Shown piece by piece: positions 8,749 to 16,471 of a stretch of 64,000 nucleotides of DNA. Source of the DNA: Mycobacterium sp. GA-1285 (lineage in GTDB: Bacteria > Actinomycetota > Actinomycetes > Mycobacteriales > Mycobacteriaceae); assembly GCF_001499905.1 (NCBI RefSeq), contig NZ_LQIS01000006.1:85998-149997 (forward strand), written 5' to 3'. The translations under genes were made by a program, and so were the position numbers. Every line of letters starts with the position of its first letter. The stretch's first letter is position 1. The notes below the pieces were generated by a model. That model made no database searches, was not told the origin of the DNA, and saw only the letters and a list, made by a program, of their open reading frames with translations.

Positions 8749-9879
8749 TCAGGGAGCCGGCTCGGCCCCGTCGTCGTCATCCGCGGTACGCAGATCAATC
8801 TGCTCGTTGACGTAACGAACGAGGACCGTGAACATCGCCACGGTCGGCACGGCGAGGAACGCGCCGACGATTCCGAACAGCGCGCCACCGGCGGTCACCG
8901 CAAGCAGCACCACCGCGGCGTGCAACTTCATCACGCGGCTCTGCAACAACGGCTGCAGCACGTTTCCCTCGATCTGCTGCACGGCGATGATGACGGCGAG
9001 CACGAGCAGCGCATTGACAAAGCCGTTGGCCACCAACGCAATCAGCACCGCGAGCGCACCGGCGACGAAGGCGCCGATGAACGGTACGAACGCACCGATG
9101 AACGTCAACACCGCCAGCGCGGGCGCAAGCGGGACACCGAGCACCACCAGACCGGCGCCGATGAAGACCGCGTCGATGAGAGCCACTCCCGTCTGTGCCC
9201 GGATGAATCCGCCGAGGTTGTCCCACATTCGGCTGAGCACCGTTTCCAGGTGCCGCCCGGCGCGCCGCCCGGTCATTCCGACGATCCAGGGCAGGAACTT
9301 GCGGCCGTCCTTGAGGACGAAGAACGACAGCACGACCGTCAGCACCAGTGTTATCACGACGCTCCCGACCGTGCTTACCCCACTGACGACACCGGTCGCG
9401 ATCGCCGAAGACCTCTCCCGCATGGTGTTGACCAGTGAGTCGGCGAACCGCTCCAGCTGCTCCTGCCGCAGCTCGAGCGGGGGGCCCGCGATCCAGTCCT
9501 GCAGCCGGTTGATGCCTTCCGTCGCCTGATCGATCAGCGCAGGCATCTGCCCCAGCAGTGGCGGGATGATCAGCGCGATGAGACCGGACGCCATGGTCAG
9601 GAACAGCAGAAGCGTCGTCAGCGCCGCGGCGGCCGGCGGTAGTCCGACTCGATCCATCAACAGGCGCGCCGGCGGCCACAGCACGGTGCAGAGCACAACG
9701 GCGAGCAGGGCCGGCAGAAAGATCACCCACAGTTTCGCTACCACCCACCCGAGTACCACAGCGCCGGCAGCGATCGCCACGATGACCAACGACCACTTCG
9801 CCAGCCAGAGCGCGCCGGATCCGATCACGGCGCCGCGATCCCGCTTGGCTACTGCGTCGGCGGAGCTGGGTTCGCTCAC
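8749..9879 (-). CDS. AI-2E family transporter (PerM/YdiK-like membrane protein)
   Basis: 376 residues with about eight membrane segments. Two or three helices lie at the N-terminus, then a soluble amphipathic stretch (about 110-160), then a helical bundle with GVALIDAVFIGAGLVVLGVP and FIGAFVPFIGAFVAG, the usual core of the AI-2E/UPF0118 family. The tail is acidic (TADDDDGAEPAP). Family members have been proposed to move autoinducer-2 or to act in Na+/H+ exchange, so the substrate is open. It lies 83 bp downstream of the TetR gene on the same strand and could be co-transcribed, but the gap is large enough for its own promoter. Confidence 0.85.
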   Translation of the reverse strand: MSEPSSADAVAKRDRGAVIGSGALWLAKWSLVIVAIAAGAVVLGWVVAKLWVIFLPALLAVVLCTVLWPPARLLMDRVGLPPAAAALTTLLLFLTMASGLIALIIPPLLGQMPALIDQATEGINRLQDWIAGPPLELRQEQLERFADSLVNTMRERSSAIATGVVSGVSTVGSVVITLVLTVVLSFFVLKDGRKFLPWIVGMTGRRAGRHLETVLSRMWDNLGGFIRAQTGVALIDAVFIGAGLVVLGVPLAPALAVLTFIGAFVPFIGAFVAGALAVLIALVANGFVNALLVLAVIIAVQQIEGNVLQPLLQSRVMKLHAAVVLLAVTAGGALFGIVGAFLAVPTVAMFTVLVRYVNEQIDLRTADDDDGAEPAP

Positions 9880-9962
9880 GCCGAGGGTCTACCCCGGACC
9901 GGCGTATCGAAACCGTCGCGCGATGATGCCGCCGTCGAGGGGGATCTGGATCGGTGTGGACG

Positions 9963-10592
9963 TCATCGAGAGGCCTGCCCGAAAAGCGCTGTGTGCCAGA
10001 CATGTATGACCGCCGCGAGAAGGGGGCGGGCGGCCTCCGGTCCGTCATCCGAGCGGATGTGGCGGTCGAGGACTCGTTCGTTCATCGAAATCAGCGCGTG
10101 GGCAAGAGCTTTCGCGTCGGGGATGGCGATGGTGGGCTGCGTGGCGATGAAGTCGCCGACGAACTCCTCGTACCGCGCCAGCCACTGGTCCCAGATGGCC
10201 TTGGCCTCAGGGTCGGAGTCGCGGGCATCGAGCATCGCCCGGAACAGGGTTCGGTGGGCGTGCCAGGACTCGAACGTCCGCGTCATCGCGTCCGCCACGG
10301 AGGCGCGCGGGTCACCGCCGCCGGCCAGAAAGCCGCCGATGGTGAATACGTCGTCCTGAAAGATGCCGGTGAGCAGTTCGGTGACGACTTCGTGTTTGCC
10401 GGCGAAGTAGAAGTAGAACGCCGGCCGCTTCAGACCCGCTGCCCGCGCCACCTCTGCGACGCTGATCTCGGCCAGCGAATGAGTCTGCAGCTGTGCCTCG
10501 AAGGCCTCGAGGAGGCGGAGCCTGCTCTCGTCGCCGCGCGGCTGCGGCCGACGTGCGTTACGCCGTGAGGTCTGCGTCGACTCAGGCGACAC
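9963..10592 (-). CDS. TetR-family regulator, EthR-like
   Basis: 209 residues from GTG 10592. The N-terminal tail is basic and disordered. The helix-turn-helix lies at about 38-65 (ISVAEVARAAGLKRPAFYFYF, given in part) and a helical ligand-binding domain follows, including LISMNERVLDRH. The FYFYF recognition helix and the MNER region resemble EthR. The chosen GTG has AGAGG six bases upstream and overlaps the monooxygenase end by about 11 bp; a longer upstream frame lies wholly inside that gene and lacks support. By analogy with EthR/EthA it probably represses the adjacent flavin monooxygenase, possibly through the palindrome at 12014-12025. In M. tuberculosis ethA and ethR are divergent, whereas here the pair is co-directional and overlapping. 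Confidence 0.85.
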   Translation of the reverse strand: MSPESTQTSRRNARRPQPRGDESRLRLLEAFEAQLQTHSLAEISVAEVARAAGLKRPAFYFYFAGKHEVVTELLTGIFQDDVFTIGGFLAGGGDPRASVADAMTRTFESWHAHRTLFRAMLDARDSDPEAKAIWDQWLARYEEFVGDFIATQPTIAIPDAKALAHALISMNERVLDRHIRSDDGPEAARPLLAAVIHVWHTALFGQASR

Positions 10593-11964
10593 CGGCCGCC
10601 TCTCGGGCCCGGCCCGCCAGCTGGACGGGTCCGAGTCTTTCGACGCGGCGCCGTCCGGCAGGGAGCTCACGCTTGCGCATGTTGCGTTCGTAATCCCAGT
10701 AGTCCACCTGTTGGGTGTGCCGCGGTTTGTCGGCGAAGTGTCCGACGTACTTGCGTTCGTCGGCGGCGATGACGCGCCACATCTCCGCTTCGGACGGCGG
10801 CCGGTAGGTGCCTGCGAGGTACGCGGCGACCAACCGGGCCTGGCACTCCACGAAGGGGAACAACGTGGGCACCGCCTGGGCGAAACCCATGAAAAGCAGG
10901 TCGTCGATACCCGGTTTGAGGATGCGCTTATACAGCGGCAGTCGGTTGTCGGGGGCCTCGAGGAAGCTGCGGTCGAAGAACGGGAACGTGATGTTGTATC
11001 CCGTCGCGTAGATGATGACGTCGGCTTCCACGGTCGAGCCGTCGACGAATACCACCGAACGTCCGTCCAACCGTTCGATATTCGGCTTCGCTGTCGCGTC
11101 GCCGGCCCCCAGGCGCATGAGCAGTTCGGCGGACTGGGTGGGGTGCGCCTCGAGGAATCGGTGGTTGGGTTTCGGTAGGCCGTAGTTCTGCGGATCGCCG
11201 AACATCAGCTTGGCGAACGGCTGCATCGCGCGCCGCTGCCACGCCAGCGGGATCACCGGCAGTGTGCGCGCGACCTTGTCGGCGGTCTTACCGAAGATGT
11301 ACTTCGGAACAACCCAAGCGCCCGAGCGCGTCGACAGATAGACGGTGTTGCGCCAGGACTTCTGGGAGAGCTCGGAGACGAGGTCGGCGGCCGAGTTGCC
11401 GATGCCGACGACGACGATGCGTTTGCCGCGCAGATCGAGCGGTTCGGTCGGGTCGATGTAGGAGTGAGCGTGGATGCTCTCGCCGGTGAATTCGCCGGGG
11501 AAGTCAGGCGTGCGCGGATCCCAGTGATGCCCGTTCGCGACGACGAGCGCGTCGTAGCGTCGCGTCTGTCCGTCCGCGGTGTCGAGTTCCCAGCCCCCGT
11601 GGGGCAGGCGCCGCGCGTGCTTGACCTCGTTCTGGAACTGGATGCGGTCCAACAGGCCGAATGTTTCGGCGTAGTCGTCCAGGTAGTCCTTGATCTGGGA
11701 GTGGTGCGGGAAGTCAGGGAGGTCGTCGCGCATCGGGAAGTCGCGGAACGACAGGCATTCACGCGAGGTGTCGATGTGCAGCGACCGGTAGGCGCTGGAG
11801 TGGCCGTTCGGATTGCGGAACGCCCAGTTGCCGCCGATCCGGTCGGACGACTCGAAGCAGTCGTACTCGATCCCGGCGTCAGCGAGGTTCTTGCCCGTGG
11901 TCAAGCCGCTGATGCCTGCGCCGATGATCGCCACCGTGGGTGATATCGAGGGTGATGAAGCCAT
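10582..11964 (-). CDS. Flavin-containing monooxygenase (FMO/Baeyer-Villiger-like)
   Basis: 460 residues from ATG 11964. It has an FAD site IIGAGISGL at 13-21, an FMO fingerprint FTGESIHAHSY (FxGxxxHxxxY) and a second dinucleotide site VVGIGNSAADL for NADPH. The late ATGYNI motif is also typical. Such enzymes oxygenate soft nucleophiles or ketones with NADPH and O2. An upstream GTG at 12000 would add 12 residues. The gene overlaps the TetR gene behind it, so the two are one transcription unit, and a perfect 12-bp palindrome lies just upstream as a candidate operator. It resembles EthA-class enzymes in context, but I assign only the family. Confidence 0.9.
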   Translation of the reverse strand: MASSPSISPTVAIIGAGISGLTTGKNLADAGIEYDCFESSDRIGGNWAFRNPNGHSSAYRSLHIDTSRECLSFRDFPMRDDLPDFPHHSQIKDYLDDYAETFGLLDRIQFQNEVKHARRLPHGGWELDTADGQTRRYDALVVANGHHWDPRTPDFPGEFTGESIHAHSYIDPTEPLDLRGKRIVVVGIGNSAADLVSELSQKSWRNTVYLSTRSGAWVVPKYIFGKTADKVARTLPVIPLAWQRRAMQPFAKLMFGDPQNYGLPKPNHRFLEAHPTQSAELLMRLGAGDATAKPNIERLDGRSVVFVDGSTVEADVIIYATGYNITFPFFDRSFLEAPDNRLPLYKRILKPGIDDLLFMGFAQAVPTLFPFVECQARLVAAYLAGTYRPPSEAEMWRVIAADERKYVGHFADKPRHTQQVDYWDYERNMRKRELPAGRRRVERLGPVQLAGRAREAAGVA

Positions 11965-12013
11965 GATGCCTGCCGTTCTGTGAGGTCTGTCACCGGCCAC
12001 GGTACCAAATTTC

Positions 12014-12025
12014 TGACACGTGTCA
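12014..12025. promoter_or_regulatory. Perfect 12-bp palindrome TGACACGTGTCA, putative TetR operator
   Basis: The palindrome lies 50 bp upstream of the monooxygenase ATG (14 bp before the alternative GTG) and 22 bp past the stop of the SRPBCC gene. Its length and symmetry suit a TetR-family dimer, and the only TetR gene nearby is the one overlapping the monooxygenase. Binding is inferred. Confidence 0.5.
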
Positions 12026-12047
12026 AAGAATCGCCCGCGGGCCGGTG

Positions 12048-12536
12048 TCAGCTCGCGAGCAGTTCGTCGATCTGGTTGATCGCCTGCGCCGTGCCCTCTT
12101 CGACGCCCATCTCGAGAACTTCTTGCAGGCCTTCTGCCGACTCGTATGTGCTGACGTAGGTGGCCCTGGTGACACCGTCGCCGATCGCCTCGAAGGTGTA
12201 GACACTGTGCGCGACCGGCATATCGCCTGCCGGTTTGAGATCCTCATCGGCGAAACCGTCTTCGAAACTGAAGCTGCGCGGCTCATCGACGGCGGTGACC
12301 TTCCAGTAGCCGCCGTACTTCTCGCCGTCGGGTCCGGTCATGAAGTACGTGACAGTGCCGCCGGGGGCGAGCGCATGCTCGACCACGGTGGCCGGGTAAC
12401 CCGGTGGGCCCCAGACCTTCTCGAGTTGCCGCGGGTCGGCGTAGATCTGCCAGACCCGTTCGACGGGCGCCGCGAACTCTGCGGTGATCGTCAGGGTGCG
12501 CTCGTCGATGTTCTTGCTGATGGTGGTGACAGGCAT
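12048..12536 (-). CDS. SRPBCC/AHSA1 family protein
   Basis: 162 residues with the START-like helix-grip pattern of the AHSA1 group: RTLTITAEFAAPVERVWQIY near the start, WGPPGYPATV, GGTVTYFMTGPDG, and a C-terminal helix rich in Glu and Leu. The fold binds hydrophobic ligands; no enzymatic function is visible. Two bases separate its ATG from the TAA of the ArsR gene, so the pair is one operon. ArsR-AHSA1 pairs are common in actinobacteria, and the ligand-binding partner is thought to act with the regulator in an unknown response. Confidence 0.88.
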   Translation of the reverse strand: MPVTTISKNIDERTLTITAEFAAPVERVWQIYADPRQLEKVWGPPGYPATVVEHALAPGGTVTYFMTGPDGEKYGGYWKVTAVDEPRSFSFEDGFADEDLKPAGDMPVAHSVYTFEAIGDGVTRATYVSTYESAEGLQEVLEMGVEEGTAQAINQIDELLAS

Positions 12537-12538
12537 GG

Positions 12539-12865
12539 TTATTCCTCGCTGAGTAGTTCGTCAATGCGAGCGATGCGACCGCGCCAGACATCCTCGAGCT
12601 CGGTGAGCATCGAGGCGACTGACCGCACCGCCTCCACATCGCCACTCGCCAGCTGCTCTCGCCCCTGGCGACGCTTGGAGATCAGGCCTGCTTTCTCCAA
12701 CACGGCGACGTGCTTCTGCACTGCGGCGAAGCTCATGTCGTACTGCGCCGCGAGCGCCGTGACCGAATGTTCGCCGGCCAGCACCCGGCGAAGAATGTCT
12801 CGCCGAGTCCGGTCGGCCAGTGCGTGGAAGAACGCGTCCGCTCTGTCCTCGTCTCGGTCAGTCAC
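12539..12865 (-). CDS. ArsR-family regulator paired with the SRPBCC protein
   Basis: 108 residues with a winged helix-turn-helix: FFHALADRTRRDILRRVL, then YDMSFAAVQKHVAVLEKAGL as recognition helix, then the wing SKRRQGREQ. No CxC metal site is visible, so it is not an obvious metal sensor. The GTG start at 12865 lies seven bases after a TATATT -10 element, so the message is probably leaderless. An 18-bp dyad between the -35 and -10 suggests direct autorepression of this two-gene operon. Confidence 0.88.
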   Translation of the reverse strand: MTDRDEDRADAFFHALADRTRRDILRRVLAGEHSVTALAAQYDMSFAAVQKHVAVLEKAGLISKRRQGREQLASGDVEAVRSVASMLTELEDVWRGRIARIDELLSEE

Positions 12866-12903
12866 CCGTCAAAATATACAACTGATCGGTTGTACGTTGT
12901 CAA
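12865..12903 (-). promoter_or_regulatory. arsR promoter with embedded operator, leaderless start
   Basis: On the minus strand TTGACA (12903-12898) and TATATT (12878-12873) are separated by 19 bp. The spacer and -10 region carry the dyad TACAAC-6-GTTGTA at 12877-12894. TATATT ends seven bases before the GTG start codon. The layout is classic repressor-blocks-polymerase autoregulation. Confidence 0.65.
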
Positions 12904-12947
12904 GCGTCGCGACTGGACCTGGCCGGCGAAGTGGTATCCCGAGGGGG

Positions 12948-14246
12948 CTACCCCGCTATCGAATCGTGGGTGTCGAGCATTGCCATGTTGGCCGCTGCAC
13001 GTCCGGCGCCCCAGCCGGCACCGTTGGACGCTGACACCGCGCGCGGCACCGCCGACGGAAACAGTTGATGCGCGAGCTCTTCGGCCGCTCGGCTGTTGGC
13101 CGCCAGCACAGGAAGCAGTCGAACGTCCCGCTTGACTTCCGCGGTGACCGATGCGCTCGCGCTGTCGAGCCGCTCACCGATGCGCTGTGCGTACGCGACG
13201 AGAAAAGACTGGCGAAATGTCCTGGAACGCGCTGCCGCACTTCCGCTGCGGCCCGCGCTCAGCATGGCCCGGTTGGCTTGCACAAGCAGCGAGGTGGTGA
13301 GCAACTCGACCAAATCGAGATCCGTTTCGCAGCCGATGACGGTCACGAACCCGAGTCGCTCCGCCCACACTGCACGGCAATGGTTGGACTGACTCACCAC
13401 TTGCACCAGCGTCACCTTGGCCGCGGCGTACGGGTTCTCGATCCAGATACGCCGCGCAGCCGCAGCTGGCTTACGGCCCCGATCGTGACGGGCAACCGCC
13501 TCGTTCAGCGAATACCTGCTCATCAGATCTTGGGCCTTAGTCGAAAGAGCTTCCGCCTCGTCCGGGTACTCGGTGGCTTCGGCTTTTGCCAGCAGAGCGC
13601 GCACCTTGCCAAGCGCCTTTTCGTCAGCAACAGCCGCCGCCGTTGCCGTGTGCCGGTACGCACCGGGCAGCGGCAAGATCACTTCCAGCGCCGGGAGTCT
13701 GCCGAGAAGGTTCAGGAGTTTGAGGACCACGGCCAGACCGTCGCGCTGGTCGACGGCGTTCGACGCGGCCCACCGCGACATCTGAGGTGGCTGGGCACTC
13801 GATCCGACTGTGGCCGAGAGCCTGGCGATATCGGCGCGCCAGTCCGGGTGCAAAGTCGCGGCCGCGTACCGCCGACACTCACTGACGATCGCCTCGTCGA
13901 GGTAACGGACCTCGGCTGGCCGCAATTTGCGGCAAGCGATTTCATGCAGATCGGACGGTTGCCAACCGTGCTTCCATGCCGCGCTGATGGCCTCGTTCAT
14001 GGCGAGGTCAGCTGCAACGTCGAGCTCGTGCGCGAAGTCTCGAAACTCGCGCAGCAGTTCGGTGGCACGACGCGGCAAGTCGTCGGCAGAGCCCGAAGCG
14101 GCTGTGCTCAATGCCACGACAAGATGTTCGAGGAGGAGGGCGCGGTCCGGCCCAGGATCGAATGACCCAACGCGCTCTTGTTTGGACGCCGCCCGGCGCC
14201 GGTTCCTGTGTTTGGCTGCCCGCTTCTCGCGGTTGCGTCTCCCCAT
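12948..14246 (-). CDS. DUF2786 domain-containing protein
   Basis: 432 residues from ATG 14246, which has GGAAGA nine bases upstream; an upstream ATG at 14300 would add 18 residues. The N-terminus is strongly basic (MGRRNREKRAAKHRNRRRAA). A long helical central region follows, then the DUF2786 motif ALGKVRALLAKAEATEYPDE and a C-terminal domain of unknown function. DUF2786 proteins occur in actinobacteria and phages; no reaction is known. The basic tail could bind nucleic acid, but that is inference. The gene is divergent from topoN, sharing a 182-bp promoter region. Confidence 0.8.
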   Translation of the reverse strand: MGRRNREKRAAKHRNRRRAASKQERVGSFDPGPDRALLLEHLVVALSTAASGSADDLPRRATELLREFRDFAHELDVAADLAMNEAISAAWKHGWQPSDLHEIACRKLRPAEVRYLDEAIVSECRRYAAATLHPDWRADIARLSATVGSSAQPPQMSRWAASNAVDQRDGLAVVLKLLNLLGRLPALEVILPLPGAYRHTATAAAVADEKALGKVRALLAKAEATEYPDEAEALSTKAQDLMSRYSLNEAVARHDRGRKPAAAARRIWIENPYAAAKVTLVQVVSQSNHCRAVWAERLGFVTVIGCETDLDLVELLTTSLLVQANRAMLSAGRSGSAAARSRTFRQSFLVAYAQRIGERLDSASASVTAEVKRDVRLLPVLAANSRAAEELAHQLFPSAVPRAVSASNGAGWGAGRAAANMAMLDTHDSIAG

Positions 14247-14428
14247 GCGCCGAAGTCTTCCGTAGAGGTCCGACACGCTGCGGCAGGCGCGTCGATTCAT
14301 TCGAGGCAGTCTTCATCTCGCTGTGTCGACACCGTGATCACCGCAGGCCCTCAGGTCCGCGGAGATGTCGATCCCCGCGTCTACGATTCCTTCGGCCCCC
14401 AATTCGGCATCGACACAAAGGACCCGCA

Positions 14429-16462
14429 GTGAGTTACACCGCCGCCGACATCACCGAACTCGATGATGTCCAGCACACGCGCCTGCGGCCGGCCGTGAAC
14501 CTGGGGCTCGACGTGCTCAACACCGCGTTGCGTGAGTTGATCGACAACGCCATCGAAGAAGTCGCCGACTCGGGCAACGGTGGATCGACCGTGACGATCA
14601 CCCTGCACGCCGACGGCTCAGTAAGCGTCGCCGACGACGGCCGCGGCCTGCCCGTCGACACCGATCCGGCGACAGGAAAGAACGGCATCGTCAAGACGCT
14701 CGGCACCGCGCGGGCCGGCGGGAAGTTCGACGCCCATATCGATGCGACGAGCACCGGCGCCGGTCTCAACGGAATCGGCGCGGCCGCAGCGGTATTCATC
14801 TCCGCGCGCACCGACGTGACCGTGCACCGGGCCGGCAAGACCTACGTGCAGAGCTTCAGCCGCGGCTACCCGGGAACGTTCGAGGGCAAGGAGTTCGACC
14901 CGGACGCCCCCTTCACCCGCGCCGACACGCAGAAGCTGCGCGGCACCGGCAATCGCAAGCCCGCCATGCAGGGCACCACCGTGCGCATCCTATTCGACCC
15001 GGCGGTCGTGCCGGACACCAGCGTCGACATCGGCGAAGTGCTGCTACGCGCGCACGCCGCGGCCCGAATGAGCCCCGGTGTCCACCTGGTCGTGGTCGAC
15101 GACGGCTGGCCCGGCGAGGCGGTGCCGCCGGACTTGCTCGAACCGTTCAGCGGCCCGTGGGGCACCGACACGCTGCTGGACCTCATGTGCACCGCCGCGG
15201 GCAGTCCCGCGCCCGACGTCCGCGCCGCCGTCGAGGGTCGCGGCGAGTACACCACCGGCCGCGGCCCGACGCCGTTCCGCTGGTCACTGACCGCGGGTCC
15301 GGCCGAACCGGCGACGGTGGCCGCGTTCTGCAACACAGTGCGAACCCCGGGCGGTGGGTCGCATCTGACGGCCGCGACGAAGGGGCTGTCCGAAGCGCTG
15401 GCCGACCGCGCGTCGCGGATGCGCGATCTGGGCCTGGCCAAGGGTGAAGAAGGCCCGGAGCCACAGGATTTCGCCGCTGTCACCGCTCTCGCCGTGGACA
15501 CCCGTGCGCCCGATGTCGCCTGGGACTCGCAGGCCAAGACCGCGGTGTCATCGCGGTCGCTGAACGTGGCCATGGCCCCGGATGTCGCGCGCAGCGTCAC
15601 CGTATGGGCGGCCAACCCGGCCAACGGCGATGCGGTGACCCTGTGGACCAAACTGGCGCTGGAATCCGCGCGGGCACGACGCAGCGCGGAAGGGGCGAAG
15701 GCACGGTCGCGCGCGGCTTCGAAGGCCAAGGGGCTGGGCACGAACCTGTCTCTGCCGCCGAAGCTGCTCCCCAGCCGGGAGACCGGCCGCGGATCGGGCG
15801 CCGAGTTGTTCCTGTGCGAGGGCGATTCGGCGCTGGGCACCATCAAGGCCGCGCGCGACGCCACCTTCCAGGCGGCCTTCCCGCTGAAAGGCAAGCCGCC
15901 CAACGTGTATGGGTTCGCGCTGAGCAAGGCGCGGTCCAAAGACGAGTTCGACTCCATCGAGCGCATCCTGGGCTGCGGTGTGCGGGACAACTGCGACCCG
16001 GAGCTGTGCCGATACGACCGGATCCTGTTCGCCTCCGACGCCGATCCCGACGGCGGCAACATCAACTCTAGCCTGATCTCGATGTTCCTCGACTTCTACC
16101 GTCCGCTCGTCGAGGCCGGGATGGTCTACGTGACGCTGCCGCCGCTGTTCGTCGTCAAGACCGCCAGCGAGCGGATCTACTGTCAGGACGAGTCCGAGCG
16201 CGACGCGGCGGTGGCCAAGATGAAGGCCGGCTCGAAGGGCAGGGTCGAGGTGCAACGCAACAAGGGTCTCGGCGAGATGGACGCCGATGACTTCTGGAAC
16301 ACCGTGCTCGATCCGCAGCGGCGCACCGTGATTCGCGTACTGCCCGATGACGGAGAGAAGAAGCTGCACCATACCTTGTTCGGCGGACCACCAGAGGGCC
16401 GACGCACGTGGATGGCCGAGATCGCCTCCCGCGTCGACACCAACTCCCTCGATCTCGACTAG
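14429..16462 (+). CDS. topoN: Atypical type II topoisomerase, GyrB-like subunit (TopoN-like)
   Basis: 677 residues starting at GTG 14429 with AAAGGA six bases upstream; an in-frame extension to 14111 lacks support. The GHKL ATPase has ELIDNAIEEV (Asn40), DDGRGLPV (69-76) and GLNGIGAAA (112-120). A transducer domain follows. The Toprim domain carries EGDSALG (Glu464) and SDADPDGG (Asp537, Asp539, Asp541), and the end has KGLGEMDADDFW. It is the ATP-hydrolysing subunit of a gyrase-like A2B2 enzyme and lies nine bases before its partner. It differs from true GyrB in several conserved blocks and matches in context the TopoN/TopoM enzyme described from M. smegmatis, reported to introduce positive supercoils. 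It is separate from the gyrBA pair that normally sits by dnaA. Confidence 0.9.
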   Translation: MSYTAADITELDDVQHTRLRPAVNLGLDVLNTALRELIDNAIEEVADSGNGGSTVTITLHADGSVSVADDGRGLPVDTDPATGKNGIVKTLGTARAGGKFDAHIDATSTGAGLNGIGAAAAVFISARTDVTVHRAGKTYVQSFSRGYPGTFEGKEFDPDAPFTRADTQKLRGTGNRKPAMQGTTVRILFDPAVVPDTSVDIGEVLLRAHAAARMSPGVHLVVVDDGWPGEAVPPDLLEPFSGPWGTDTLLDLMCTAAGSPAPDVRAAVEGRGEYTTGRGPTPFRWSLTAGPAEPATVAAFCNTVRTPGGGSHLTAATKGLSEALADRASRMRDLGLAKGEEGPEPQDFAAVTALAVDTRAPDVAWDSQAKTAVSSRSLNVAMAPDVARSVTVWAANPANGDAVTLWTKLALESARARRSAEGAKARSRAASKAKGLGTNLSLPPKLLPSRETGRGSGAELFLCEGDSALGTIKAARDATFQAAFPLKGKPPNVYGFALSKARSKDEFDSIERILGCGVRDNCDPELCRYDRILFASDADPDGGNINSSLISMFLDFYRPLVEAGMVYVTLPPLFVVKTASERIYCQDESERDAAVAKMKAGSKGRVEVQRNKGLGEMDADDFWNTVLDPQRRTVIRVLPDDGEKKLHHTLFGGPPEGRRTWMAEIASRVDTNSLDLD

Positions 16463-16471
16463 GAGAGCCAC

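Noticed and set aside
14111..14428. 106-codon upstream extension of the TopoN frame
   Set aside because: It lies over the divergent DUF2786 start and has no family similarity; GTG 14429 has a clear ribosome-binding site.
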